From NCBI GenBank assembly GCA_964566025.1, contig CAZMHF010000001.1, forward strand, positions 39,152 through 103,151: a DNA stretch of 64,000 nt, written 5' to 3'. Source of the stretch: RGIG8306 sp964566025. GTDB taxonomy: Bacteria > Bacillota > Clostridia > Lachnospirales > Lachnospiraceae. The notes beneath the pieces were generated by a model. That model ran no database searches. It was given only the letters and a program-made list of their open reading frames with translations, and was not told where the DNA came from. Shown in pieces: positions 25,195-33,490 of the stretch. The translations under genes and the position numbers were made by a program. Position 1 is the stretch's first letter, and every line of letters starts with the position of its first letter.

Positions 25195-25300
25195 CTATAA
25201 TTGATAATCAAGTGGACAGTTAAAATCCGCTTCAAGTCTGTATAGCCCTCAAGCTACATTTGCTTCAATTAGAAGTCAAGGGATCACTTTGAGGGGTATG
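25195..25300 (-). other. Possible structured leader before the HlyD-like gene
   Basis: Between the HlyD-like start and the terminator of the previous gene, the minus strand has CCCTCAA (near 25296-25290) complementary to TTGAGGG (near 25255-25249), plus smaller complementary words (TTCTAATTGAA near 25275-25265). It may be a leader hairpin or decayed sequence. I do not recognise a known riboswitch. Confidence 0.3.
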
Positions 25301-25337
25301 ATAAAAAGTTGGTCTAGCGCTAAACTAGACCAACTTT
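25301..25337 (-). terminator. Terminator after the small P-loop gene
   Basis: The perfect 13-base arms AAAGTTGGTCTAG (25305-25317) and CTAGACCAACTTT (25325-25337) enclose a seven-base loop. On the minus strand a T-run follows (25303-25307). It closes the P-loop gene unit. Confidence 0.9.
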
Positions 25338-25341
25338 GAAA

Positions 25342-25761
25342 TTATAAAGCAATAATTACTTTTTGTCTGATTGCTTCAGGTAGATCCACGTTGTCAAGCG
25401 ATATACTTATCGTAAAATCTACATGAAACATGTTTGAAAGCTCTTCTAGTTTTTCGATAACAATGGTTATATCGGTATCTTCAAGATGTGCTAGCTTTAA
25501 AAAGCTGTCAATATAAATATGTGTAAGGTCATGATCTTGTGAGGTTACACCGCATAAGAATCCAATAAAGGCATCGCAAGAATCAAGCTTGTAGTCGAAT
25601 ACATTGATCAAACGCACTTTATTGTTTAGTTCGTACATATGCTTCGAGGATTTGTCTAAATAAACGATAGTTCCTGTAGCATCAACAACTTTTTTGTTTG
25701 CCTCATCTAACAAGTATTTTGTTTTACCCTTCCCTTTTCTACCTGATATTAGTTCAACCAT
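25342..25761 (-). CDS. Small P-loop protein of unknown function
   Basis: A 139-residue protein starting MVELISGRKGKGKTKYLLDE, with a Walker A motif GRKGKGKT at 7-14, a possible Walker B (THIYIDSFLK near 79-88) and no other domain. Clostridial relatives are sometimes called PilT-like, without support. The start at 25761 follows TAGGAGGT; the 11 upstream codons in frame contain that site. It has its own promoter (25807-25835) and terminator, so it is separate from the rodA operon. A small ATPase or nucleotide sensor is all that can be said. Confidence 0.7.
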   Translation of the reverse strand: MVELISGRKGKGKTKYLLDEANKKVVDATGTIVYLDKSSKHMYELNNKVRLINVFDYKLDSCDAFIGFLCGVTSQDHDLTHIYIDSFLKLAHLEDTDITIVIEKLEELSNMFHVDFTISISLDNVDLPEAIRQKVIIAL

Positions 25762-25806
25762 ATGATTACCTCCTATTATTATGATATCGAACATTTTCTT
25801 ATATAA

Positions 25807-25835
25807 ATTATAGTACAGATCACTGCAAAATGCAA
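25807..25835 (-). promoter_or_regulatory. Promoter of the small P-loop gene
   Basis: On the minus strand TTGCAT (25830-25835) and TATAAT (25807-25812) are 17 bases apart. It lies at the end of the S11-like gene, 46 bases before ATG 25761. Confidence 0.82.
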
Positions 25836-25841
25836 TCGTTT

Positions 25842-26858
25842 TTAAGGTGTATTTATGAATAACTCTTCTAATAATGCAAAACCTTCTTCGAAGCTTGTCA
25901 TACCAATTAATATGGCTATATATTGTTGATTAATTTCATTAGCGCCATAGACGATAATATCCGAAATAGACTCCTTTGTGACATCACAATATGTATAAAC
26001 AGACGATAATGTATTTAATAATAGATCACCTGTTACGTGCGGAAGCTTATTTGTTATGACAACATTTGTGACAACTTGACTAGTCTCAATTGTTTCCACA
26101 TCAATACTTGTATAATAAGTAGGTGTGAATTCATTGATAGCAAGTATTTTCTTAATAGAATCTGTGGAAAAAACTAATGATATCATTTTTGACAAATCCG
26201 TTATTGTTGTATACGAACTTTCAGCCTCTCCCGTTAAATCTTCGAACTTGGTGTTCTTAATGCCTAATACTTCATTAATATATAAATTCATATATTCAAG
26301 AAAATTATACTCTGATCCTGAAATGCTTGCGGCTAATGAAACAGGAATATCTTCATACTCATCAAGAAGCATTAGTGTTAAGGCGGTTTCAACCGTTATA
26401 TATGTATTAACTGGGAAAAAAGTGAGTGATGTTTTCGTATTCTCGCCGATTGGATAGTTTACAATTTGAACAAAATCACTTGGATTTAGCTTTTCAAGTA
26501 CCATATACGCAAAAAACAACTTTGTAAATATACCTGGATGAATTTTTTCTAAGTCAGTGTAATATATATTCGCTTGGTCATCATTATTAGAAGGACTAAC
26601 AAAAGAAAGAGCATCTACTTGTTCGTAAATAACCGTCTCCATTTCTTCAGGTAATTCAGGCGTATTATCAGGATTATAAACTCCCGTTAATAATGGATTA
26701 TTTTGATTCATCTCATCATCACCTATATCAAAATCAAATGGTTTAATCTGTTCTTTCATTTGACACGCAGTAAAACTAGGCAGCATACAACAACAAAGAA
26801 TGAGGGCTATTATTTTTTTATAAAAATTAGTTATTATTGATGTTGAATTTCTCGCCAT
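25842..26858 (-). CDS. S11-peptidase-like lipoprotein lacking catalytic motifs
   Basis: A 338-residue lipoprotein (lipobox SFTAC, Cys32) with the fold pattern of D-alanyl-D-alanine carboxypeptidases: HPGIFTKLFFAYMVLEKL near 90-107, then ISGSEYNFLEYMNLYINEVLGIKNTKFEDLTG near 170-201. The SxxK, SxN and KTG motifs are not readable: the SxxK region is GIFTK, the SGN region DEYED, and the KTG region has VTG without lysine. So it is probably not an active PBP. RBS GAGGAG; overlaps mgsA by 25 bases. A substrate-binding or regulatory role is possible; whether a more distant serine serves cannot be excluded. Confidence 0.75.
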   Translation of the reverse strand: MARNSTSIITNFYKKIIALILCCCMLPSFTACQMKEQIKPFDFDIGDDEMNQNNPLLTGVYNPDNTPELPEEMETVIYEQVDALSFVSPSNNDDQANIYYTDLEKIHPGIFTKLFFAYMVLEKLNPSDFVQIVNYPIGENTKTSLTFFPVNTYITVETALTLMLLDEYEDIPVSLAASISGSEYNFLEYMNLYINEVLGIKNTKFEDLTGEAESSYTTITDLSKMISLVFSTDSIKKILAINEFTPTYYTSIDVETIETSQVVTNVVITNKLPHVTGDLLLNTLSSVYTYCDVTKESISDIIVYGANEINQQYIAILIGMTSFEEGFALLEELFINTP

Positions 26859-27232
26859 GCTAAGTCTCCTCTATGTAGTGCTTTTATTAGTATTTCAGCC
26901 ATTGCAATATTGGTTGCAAGTGGAATGCTATGCAAATCGCATAATCTAAAAATATAATCCTCGTCAGGCTCCGTCAGTTTTTTAGAACGAGGATCGCGCA
27001 AAAAAATCACTAAGTCTATCTGATTATTTTCAATTTCAGCGCCCAATTGTTTTTCACCACCAAGATGACCTGCTAAATATTTATGAACACTTAAATTTGT
27101 CACCTTTTCAATACTGTGTCCCGTAGTGGCCGTCGAACAAATCGAATGTTTCGATAATATGTAAAAATAGGCAACACAAAAATTTTGTATTAAATTCTTT
27201 TTTGCATCATGTGCAATTAGCGCAATCTTCAT
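26834..27232 (-). CDS. Divergent methylglyoxal synthase-like protein in the rodA unit
   Basis: A 132-residue protein of the methylglyoxal synthase fold. It keeps IALIAHD at 3-9 and AGHLGGEKQLGAEI at 54-67, but where E. coli MgsA has catalytic Asp71 (GGDQQ) this has Glu60, and E. coli His98 is Thr87; Asp80 and Asp90 match E. coli Asp91 and Asp101. A canonical MgsA lies at 63323-63799, so this one may be weak, changed or non-enzymatic. It lies 11 bases after rodA and overlaps the S11-like gene, a conserved position for mgsA in Clostridia. Confidence 0.8.
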   Translation of the reverse strand: MKIALIAHDAKKNLIQNFCVAYFYILSKHSICSTATTGHSIEKVTNLSVHKYLAGHLGGEKQLGAEIENNQIDLVIFLRDPRSKKLTEPDEDYIFRLCDLHSIPLATNIAMAEILIKALHRGDLAWREIQHQ

Positions 27233-27243
27233 AATACTCTCCT

Positions 27244-28395
27244 TTACAGATGACGAAAATCATCCTTTTGTTTCTTTTTTCGGTGCATTCCAATGTTAAG
27301 TACGATTCCAATTAATATATATACACTTAGTAACGAGCTAACACCATAGCTTAAAAATGGAAGTGAGATTCCTGTATTAGGCATCAAAAATGTTGCAACA
27401 GCAATGTTAATAAACGATTGGAAACCAATTAATGCACCTGCACCAATAGCGTATAGCTTGCCTACTTGCGAATCTGCTTTTTTGGCAACTAAAAAGCATT
27501 CAAATACAATGAGTAGCAATAGCAAAACAACTAGACACGTTCCCATAAAACCAAGTTCCTCACCAACAATCGCAAATATAAAATCTGTATGCGATTCTGA
27601 TATGAAATTCCCTGTTTTTACTGATTCGAACGTTGTGTTATTCAAGCCTTTTCCCCAAAGGCCTCCGCTACCAATTGCAATAAGCGAATTTTCTTGCTGA
27701 TAAGCACCACTTAGGTATTTTTCAGGATTGATAAACGTTAGAATTCTGTTCTTTTGATAAACTTCAAGAAATGTAATTTTATCATAATGATTAAGTAGCA
27801 TGTAAATAAAAACGGTAAACGCTGGAATTAAGATGCTACTAATAATCGCAATGATTTTCATGCTGATTCCAGCCATAATAATAATCACAACTAAAACAAA
27901 GAGTATAAGCATCGTCGTTGACAAATCTGGCTGCTTATAAATTAAAAACATTGGTGGAATTAAAGAAACGCCTAAAAAGCCTAATACAATAGGGGAATTA
28001 ATTTGATTTTTAAAATGCCCCAATATCACTGCTGTCGTGAAAATGATTGCAATCTTACTAAACTCCGAAGGTTGTAATTGACCAATCAAAGGCAGAACGA
28101 CCCATCGCTGTGCGCCTTTTACATTTTCACCGAATATCTTCACCGCAAGTAATAGTGCTAAGTTTAGTAGATAAATAAGTGGTGTTATTTTCACTAGAAA
28201 ATGGTAATCAACAAATGATAAAATCGCCATCAAAAATATACCGACACAAATGCCCATAATTTGTTTATTAACAATCCCTGCATAAACAGAGGAGTTTAAT
28301 GAGGCGCTCCGAATAACTAAAAGGCCTAGAAAACTCAAAATCCCAACATAAATAACAATACGAAAATTAAATGTTTTCCACGAATATTTATTCAT
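27244..28395 (-). CDS. rodA: RodA, SEDS peptidoglycan glycosyltransferase
   Basis: RodA polymerises glycan strands with PBP2 during elongation. The 383-residue protein has about ten membrane helices and the SEDS landmarks GENVKGAQRWVVLPLIGQLQPSE (conserved Trp/Pro/Glu), ESHTDFIFAIVGEELGF (the catalytic-type Asp) and the C-terminal PFLSYGVSSLLS. Its position after mrdA-minD, instead of ftsZ genes, favours RodA over FtsW. RBS GAAGGGAG precedes ATG. Confidence 0.93.
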   Translation of the reverse strand: MNKYSWKTFNFRIVIYVGILSFLGLLVIRSASLNSSVYAGIVNKQIMGICVGIFLMAILSFVDYHFLVKITPLIYLLNLALLLAVKIFGENVKGAQRWVVLPLIGQLQPSEFSKIAIIFTTAVILGHFKNQINSPIVLGFLGVSLIPPMFLIYKQPDLSTTMLILFVLVVIIIMAGISMKIIAIISSILIPAFTVFIYMLLNHYDKITFLEVYQKNRILTFINPEKYLSGAYQQENSLIAIGSGGLWGKGLNNTTFESVKTGNFISESHTDFIFAIVGEELGFMGTCLVVLLLLLIVFECFLVAKKADSQVGKLYAIGAGALIGFQSFINIAVATFLMPNTGISLPFLSYGVSSLLSVYILIGIVLNIGMHRKKKQKDDFRHL

Positions 28396-28416
28396 TTGAG
28401 CTCCCTTCCCTTTTTG

Positions 28417-29211
28417 TTATTTGTTTTTACGGTGAAATAGTGTTTTTTTTGTTTTTGTGAATGGTTCTTTTAGATTTAAGAAAGAAACATCCTCTCCCAT
28501 TATTCTTTTTGAAATATTCATATAAGCTTGTCCGGAAAATGATTCATCACCAGTTAAAGGGATACCAGTATTCGCAGCAATCATCATATCATCTTGTTCT
28601 AGTAACATACCAATTATTTGAACAGGCAACAATTCTTCTATGTCCTCTATTGAAGTCATATAGCCTTTTTTTATCATATCCATGCGTATTCGATTGATTA
28701 TTAGATCAACAATCTTTATATCGTTTGCTTCTAATAGCCCGATAATACGATCTGCATCTCTTATGGAAGCATTTTCAGGTGTCATAACAACGATTGCTCT
28801 ATCCGCCGCTGAAATTGCATTTCGAAAACCTTGCTCTATCCCAGTGGGACAATCAATTAGAATATAATTAAATCGTTTGCGAAGCTTATTTGTTAGGCGT
28901 ACCATTTGTTCAGGTGTCACACTAGATTTTTCTCTTGTCTGTGCAGAAGCAAGCAAACATAAATTGGGGTTTTTTTCGTCATAAATCAATGCTTGTTCTA
29001 ATGAGCAATTGTCCTCAATCACATCAATGACATTATATACAATTTGATTTTCAAACCCCACAAAAAGGTCCAATTTACGTAGTCCTATGTCCATATCAAC
29101 TAAAACAACCTTTTGACCTAGTTTCGCCAATCCAGCTCCTATATTAGCAGTTGAGAGTGTTTTCCCCACACCACCCTTACCTGATGTTATTACAATTACT
29201 TCATTTGTCAT
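28417..29211 (-). CDS. minD: MinD, membrane-associated division-site ATPase
   Basis: MinD places the division site with MinC and MinE or MinJ. The 264-residue protein has the deviant Walker A (SGKGGVGKTLST near 9-20), LVDMDIGLRKLDLF near 38-51, and LIDCPTGIE near 119-127. A C-terminal basic segment (FTKTKKTLFHRKNK) can be the membrane-targeting helix. In Clostridia minC normally precedes and minE follows it; here the gaps to mrdA (29 bases) and rodA (21 bases) hold neither. Confidence 0.95.
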   Translation of the reverse strand: MTNEVIVITSGKGGVGKTLSTANIGAGLAKLGQKVVLVDMDIGLRKLDLFVGFENQIVYNVIDVIEDNCSLEQALIYDEKNPNLCLLASAQTREKSSVTPEQMVRLTNKLRKRFNYILIDCPTGIEQGFRNAISAADRAIVVMTPENASIRDADRIIGLLEANDIKIVDLIINRIRMDMIKKGYMTSIEDIEELLPVQIIGMLLEQDDMMIAANTGIPLTGDESFSGQAYMNISKRIMGEDVSFLNLKEPFTKTKKTLFHRKNK

Positions 29212-29240
29212 AATTCCCTCTATAATTCATTCGTTATGGA

Positions 29241-32126
29241 TTAATCATTTACAACAGTATCGCTGCCTGATAGCGCATGGTTACTTAATATATCCTCAAG
29301 CGTTGTATCTCCATAATAATATTCATATATCTCTTTTGCTAATAAGGCTGTGTTGGCCGATGTGTAACCATTTCGGATTGTTGTCGTAATGGAAATCTCC
29401 GGATCATTTGCTGGCGCATAGCTTACAAAAAGCGCATGATTTGGCCTAGAAAAATCCTCTTCAGCTGAACCTGTTTTTCCAGCAATTAAAACAGTGGAAT
29501 CCTTAAAAATATCACGAACCGTACCTTCTGTAATTACACTTTTAGTACTTTCTTGTACTTTACTCCATGTCGATTCAGAAATCCCTTGCACTTTTTGACC
29601 AACTTGATTATAGCTTTTTACAACGGTACCATCTTGTTGGGTGATTTGATTTAACAATGAAAGCGGATATAATGTTCCACCATTTGCAATGGTCGATATA
29701 TATCGTGCCAATTGAACAGCAGTATAATTGTTTTTTCCTTGTCCAATCGCTGTAACGATCGGATATTGAGTTGAAATTTGCGGAACATATTCATTCATTT
29801 CTACGCCTGTTAATGAATCAAATCCTAATAATTTTGCGTAATGCGTTAAGTGATCAATACCTAGCTTTTCGTTATAATTACCGTCATTGTCTAAACTCAA
29901 GCGATAACCCACTTCATAAAAATAACAATTGCATGAGTTCGCTAATCCGCCCATCATGGTAAGTAAACCATGCTGACTAGATTCGTAAGCATGAATCCAA
30001 CACTTGGGTTTATCGCTAACTTTATCAAAGACACCTAAGCATTCTATTTTATCTGTGTATGAAACAACGCCTTCTTCTAAACCTGCAATACAAGTTAGCA
30101 TTTTGTAGGTCGAGCCTGGTGCCGAACGTGCTTGTGTTGCATAATTAAACAGTGGCTTACTTTGATCCTCTACTAATTGATTGTAATAAAGAGGGTCAAC
30201 AGAGCCTGAAAATTTGTTGTTATCATAACTTGGATAAGAGACTAAGGCGAGTACCTTCCCAGAATTCACTTCTGTTATAACCGTAGAAGCCGAACAAGGA
30301 TCTAGGGCTAACTGTGCAGGTGTAATTTTGATTTTTTTAACAAGATCTAGCATAAAATCAAAACAATCTTCATCAGAAGCATTCTTTATCGAATGATACT
30401 GCTTGTTATATTCATTATCCTCATATGTAAGAATATTTTGTGTAAAAAGGACTTGGCATATTTCATGTGGCTTAATTAGTCCATCATTAATAATAAATTC
30501 AAAAAGTATTTTTGCGAATTTATTATCATTAGCAAGTTTTTGGGTAAGTATCGTTACACAAAAATCATATAGCTCATTGCTTTCGATATATTCATCTTCT
30601 ATTTCTAATGCCGTTGTTATAATCCAACGGTTTTCAATTAGGCCATATAAAAATTCTTTTATTGAGATAGATTTTTGAGACCATTTTTTAAATAATTCAT
30701 TCTCTTTATCAATTGATTTTGTGTCAACAATCCCAAAGCCAGTTTCGCTTAATAATTCTGCATAAATATAATCTGAAATTCGTTTCATTTGTTCTGTTAA
30801 ATCTTCGTATGGAATCTCTAGATTAAAGCAAATTTTATTTGTTTTTTCAATAATTGTAGAAAGGTAGTTCTGGTATGTCCGATAAATTGATTGTTCATTC
30901 TCATCTGCATCTTCTCGATTAAGCATCTGAATGGATATAATATTATTGTTAAACAACTGAAAATAGACCTTATTGATTGGAATTAGAATATCACTGCTAT
31001 CTTCTATCTCGGCTGATGAAAATACGATTTTGTCGGTTAAAATACCAGCTAGGGTTTGTTCGATCAAATGATACGTAGCGATTTGCAAGTCATGAAGAAT
31101 CGTTAGTGAGACATCATTTCCGACTTGTGGCTCTTCGCGCTCAATAATTTTGAGCACCTTACCTGTGCTGTCTTTGTACATAGATTGACTGCCACGCGTC
31201 CCGTTTAACTCCAATTCGAGCAATGCTTCTACGCCACTCTTTCCCACAATATCATCTTGATCATATGTGCTATCTTCTAATTGAAGTTTTGCCAATTCTT
31301 CTACGGAAGGTTTTCCAGTATAGCCAATAATTGATGCGAAATAAGAGCCTTCAGGATATGTTCGAATATAAGATTCTGTAATATCTAATCCCTTAAATGC
31401 AGATAATGTTTCGGTTAATGTTGCAAGAGAAGTTTCTTTTATATTAGAAACAATGGTAATTGACTTGTATTTTTGATATTCCTTTTCCTTAAGCGCCCAT
31501 CGTATATTGACGATTCGGAGTGTATCAAATGCATTTGGCTCTATTAATTCGCCCTGTTCATCTTTCCACGTATCAAAACGAAACAATTTTTTTAATTTTG
31601 TGATGGTCTCTTCTGGTGTAATACTTGATGGATATTTTCCGTTCGCATCATCCAAATCATTTGTTGATTTTAAGCCATATAAATCACGCAAAAAACGTTT
31701 TTTAGTCGTTTCTGAATTAAACGAAAACCCATCACTTTCAGAATATGTAATAGGGATAACTAAATCAATGTCTTCTTCTAATGTATCAAGCAATTGAATT
31801 AGTGAATAAATCATTTCATTTTTTTGAGCATGCTTTGGATAGGCACCAATATCATTAAGTGTCACCGCATAGGTTAATATATTGTAGGCCAATAGCACAC
31901 CGTTTTTATCATAAATATTCCCTCTTGAACGAGGTAAGGAAATCGTAGCAAAGGATTTTTGCTCATATTCTGATGCATACATATTTTGTTTAATGATTTG
32001 TAGGTCATATAACCGAGCGATTAAGATTGAAAATAACACAACAAAAAGAACGCTTATATAAAAGAAGCGTGATAGAAGTGCTTTTTTAAGTTGTTCAAAA
32101 ACAAAATCTTTTAATTCTCTAAACAA
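29241..32126 (-). CDS. mrdA: Class B PBP2, elongation transpeptidase, with large insertion
   Basis: PBP2 cross-links elongating peptidoglycan with RodA. In 961 residues: a membrane helix at about 22-38, the dimerisation domain (PRSRGNIYDKNG near 65-76), and the transpeptidase domain with Ser672xxLys675 (GSTYK), SCN at 731-733 and KTG at 884-886. An insertion of about 245 residues (361-605), mainly helical and polar, separates the DLQIATYHLIEQTLAG helix from the PCSASTVITEVNSGKVLALVS strand. Most PBP2s are 600-720 residues. I associate this insertion with Lachnospiraceae PBP2s. It overlaps mreD by 8 bases. Confidence 0.93.
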   Translation of the reverse strand: MFRELKDFVFEQLKKALLSRFFYISVLFVVLFSILIARLYDLQIIKQNMYASEYEQKSFATISLPRSRGNIYDKNGVLLAYNILTYAVTLNDIGAYPKHAQKNEMIYSLIQLLDTLEEDIDLVIPITYSESDGFSFNSETTKKRFLRDLYGLKSTNDLDDANGKYPSSITPEETITKLKKLFRFDTWKDEQGELIEPNAFDTLRIVNIRWALKEKEYQKYKSITIVSNIKETSLATLTETLSAFKGLDITESYIRTYPEGSYFASIIGYTGKPSVEELAKLQLEDSTYDQDDIVGKSGVEALLELELNGTRGSQSMYKDSTGKVLKIIEREEPQVGNDVSLTILHDLQIATYHLIEQTLAGILTDKIVFSSAEIEDSSDILIPINKVYFQLFNNNIISIQMLNREDADENEQSIYRTYQNYLSTIIEKTNKICFNLEIPYEDLTEQMKRISDYIYAELLSETGFGIVDTKSIDKENELFKKWSQKSISIKEFLYGLIENRWIITTALEIEDEYIESNELYDFCVTILTQKLANDNKFAKILFEFIINDGLIKPHEICQVLFTQNILTYEDNEYNKQYHSIKNASDEDCFDFMLDLVKKIKITPAQLALDPCSASTVITEVNSGKVLALVSYPSYDNNKFSGSVDPLYYNQLVEDQSKPLFNYATQARSAPGSTYKMLTCIAGLEEGVVSYTDKIECLGVFDKVSDKPKCWIHAYESSQHGLLTMMGGLANSCNCYFYEVGYRLSLDNDGNYNEKLGIDHLTHYAKLLGFDSLTGVEMNEYVPQISTQYPIVTAIGQGKNNYTAVQLARYISTIANGGTLYPLSLLNQITQQDGTVVKSYNQVGQKVQGISESTWSKVQESTKSVITEGTVRDIFKDSTVLIAGKTGSAEEDFSRPNHALFVSYAPANDPEISITTTIRNGYTSANTALLAKEIYEYYYGDTTLEDILSNHALSGSDTVVND

Positions 32127-32637
32127 ACTTTAACTCCCTTCGCTTTTCGTTTTCCTCAATCTTATCATTTATCTTATATAATATAATAAAATAAAACAAA
32201 GCAACTATTATAGTAATCGTTATTTCTGGTAATACGATTGTGTTGAAATAATATACAAAATTAATTCTTCCTCGCAAGAAAAAGCTAAAGAAGAAAATAT
32301 AAAAATTATAAAACAACTCACTGATAATCGTAAAAATAATTGGAATATAAGGAACATCGACCGTAATACGTTGATTAAATAATCCCGTAAAATATCCCAT
32401 ATACATATATATTAATGTGTAAAAGCCAAACGTGTTTGATGAAAACAAATCTAAAAACATGCCACATGCTAAACCTGTCATAAGGCCATTATAAGAACCT
32501 CTTAGTAGTGCCATCGAAAAGCAAACAATAAGCAATAAATTAGGCACAACTTCAACAAAATCTAAACTTGGTAAAAGAGTTACCTGTAGTAAATAGGTTA
32601 TGAAAATAATGATACCCGTACTAATAACTCTTAACAT
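32119..32637 (-). CDS. mreD: MreD, rod-shape determination membrane protein
   Basis: A 172-residue membrane protein with five or six hydrophobic helices, typical of MreD (LRGSYNGLMTGLACGMFLDLFSSNTFG near 43-69). MreD is part of the MreBCD-RodA-PBP2 elongation machine. It follows mreC by 13 bases and overlaps mrdA. MreD is weakly conserved, so the call relies on hydropathy and position. Confidence 0.9.
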   Translation of the reverse strand: MLRVISTGIIIFITYLLQVTLLPSLDFVEVVPNLLLIVCFSMALLRGSYNGLMTGLACGMFLDLFSSNTFGFYTLIYMYMGYFTGLFNQRITVDVPYIPIIFTIISELFYNFYIFFFSFFLRGRINFVYYFNTIVLPEITITIIVALFYFIILYKINDKIEENEKRRELKFV

Positions 32638-32650
32638 CTCTCTTACCCTT

Positions 32651-33490
32651 CTATTTTTTTAAATCGGTGATAACCAACACCTCTTGTAAATGCAGAAAAT
32701 CCACCTTAGGAACTAAATGGCCTGATTTTGTAATATTGTTTGCATCAATTGATAGATCATGAACAAAGCCAATTAGTAAACCAGGTAAGAACTTGCTACT
32801 GATTGAAGAAGTTACAATGATATCATTATTCTCAACCTTGGCTTCTTTATTCATTTGTAATATACGAATATGTCCCTCTGATAGCAACTCTAAATCGCCG
32901 CTAACAATACAATTGTCTAAAGTCTTTTCTGACATAGAATATACATTCATGGTATCATCAATAATCGATGTTACCATTGCATAATTCTCGCCAACTTCTG
33001 TGATAATGCCAACCAGTCCACCATTTGCAATGACATTCATATCGACGGCAAGACCGTCATTTGCTCCGCAGTCAATTTTAAATCGGTGATACCATTTGCC
33101 AGGATCTTTTCCAATAATGTTGGCAGATATCGTCGAATAGTTCGAATAATTTTCTTTTAGTTCAAGCAATTCTTTTAAGCGTTCTAATTCGTGTTGATCG
33201 TTAGCAAACGACAATACGGCATTTTCCAATTCTTCGTTTCTCTTTTTTAATGCCTCTACTTCATCTAATAAATTTTCCTTGTTTTTTAACAAGTCAACCT
33301 TATCATCTACCCAATGATTCAATTTTAGAAGCTGTTTTTGAAATGGAGATATCAATGTATTTGCAGCGTCCTTATAAAAACGAATGGTATATCCTCTCGC
33401 ATAGGTAACAACAATAATGCCTAAACAAAGAATTGTAAAAGCAATTAAAATGTATTTTATGCGATTACGGATCAATCGTTTTCGTTTCAT
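32651..33490 (-). CDS. mreC: MreC, elongation-machine scaffold
   Basis: A 279-residue bitopic protein: a membrane helix at about 11-30, coiled coil at about 60-112 (DLLKNKENLLDEVEALKKRN), then the MreC beta domain (ANIIGKDPGKWYHRFKIDCG, IANGGLVGIITEVG, GHLVPKVDFLHLQEVLVI). It links cytoplasmic MreB to PBP2 in rods. Its start overlaps the radC stop (TAATG), so no mreB gene lies between them. Confidence 0.94.
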   Translation of the reverse strand: MKRKRLIRNRIKYILIAFTILCLGIIVVTYARGYTIRFYKDAANTLISPFQKQLLKLNHWVDDKVDLLKNKENLLDEVEALKKRNEELENAVLSFANDQHELERLKELLELKENYSNYSTISANIIGKDPGKWYHRFKIDCGANDGLAVDMNVIANGGLVGIITEVGENYAMVTSIIDDTMNVYSMSEKTLDNCIVSGDLELLSEGHIRILQMNKEAKVENNDIIVTSSISSKFLPGLLIGFVHDLSIDANNITKSGHLVPKVDFLHLQEVLVITDLKK

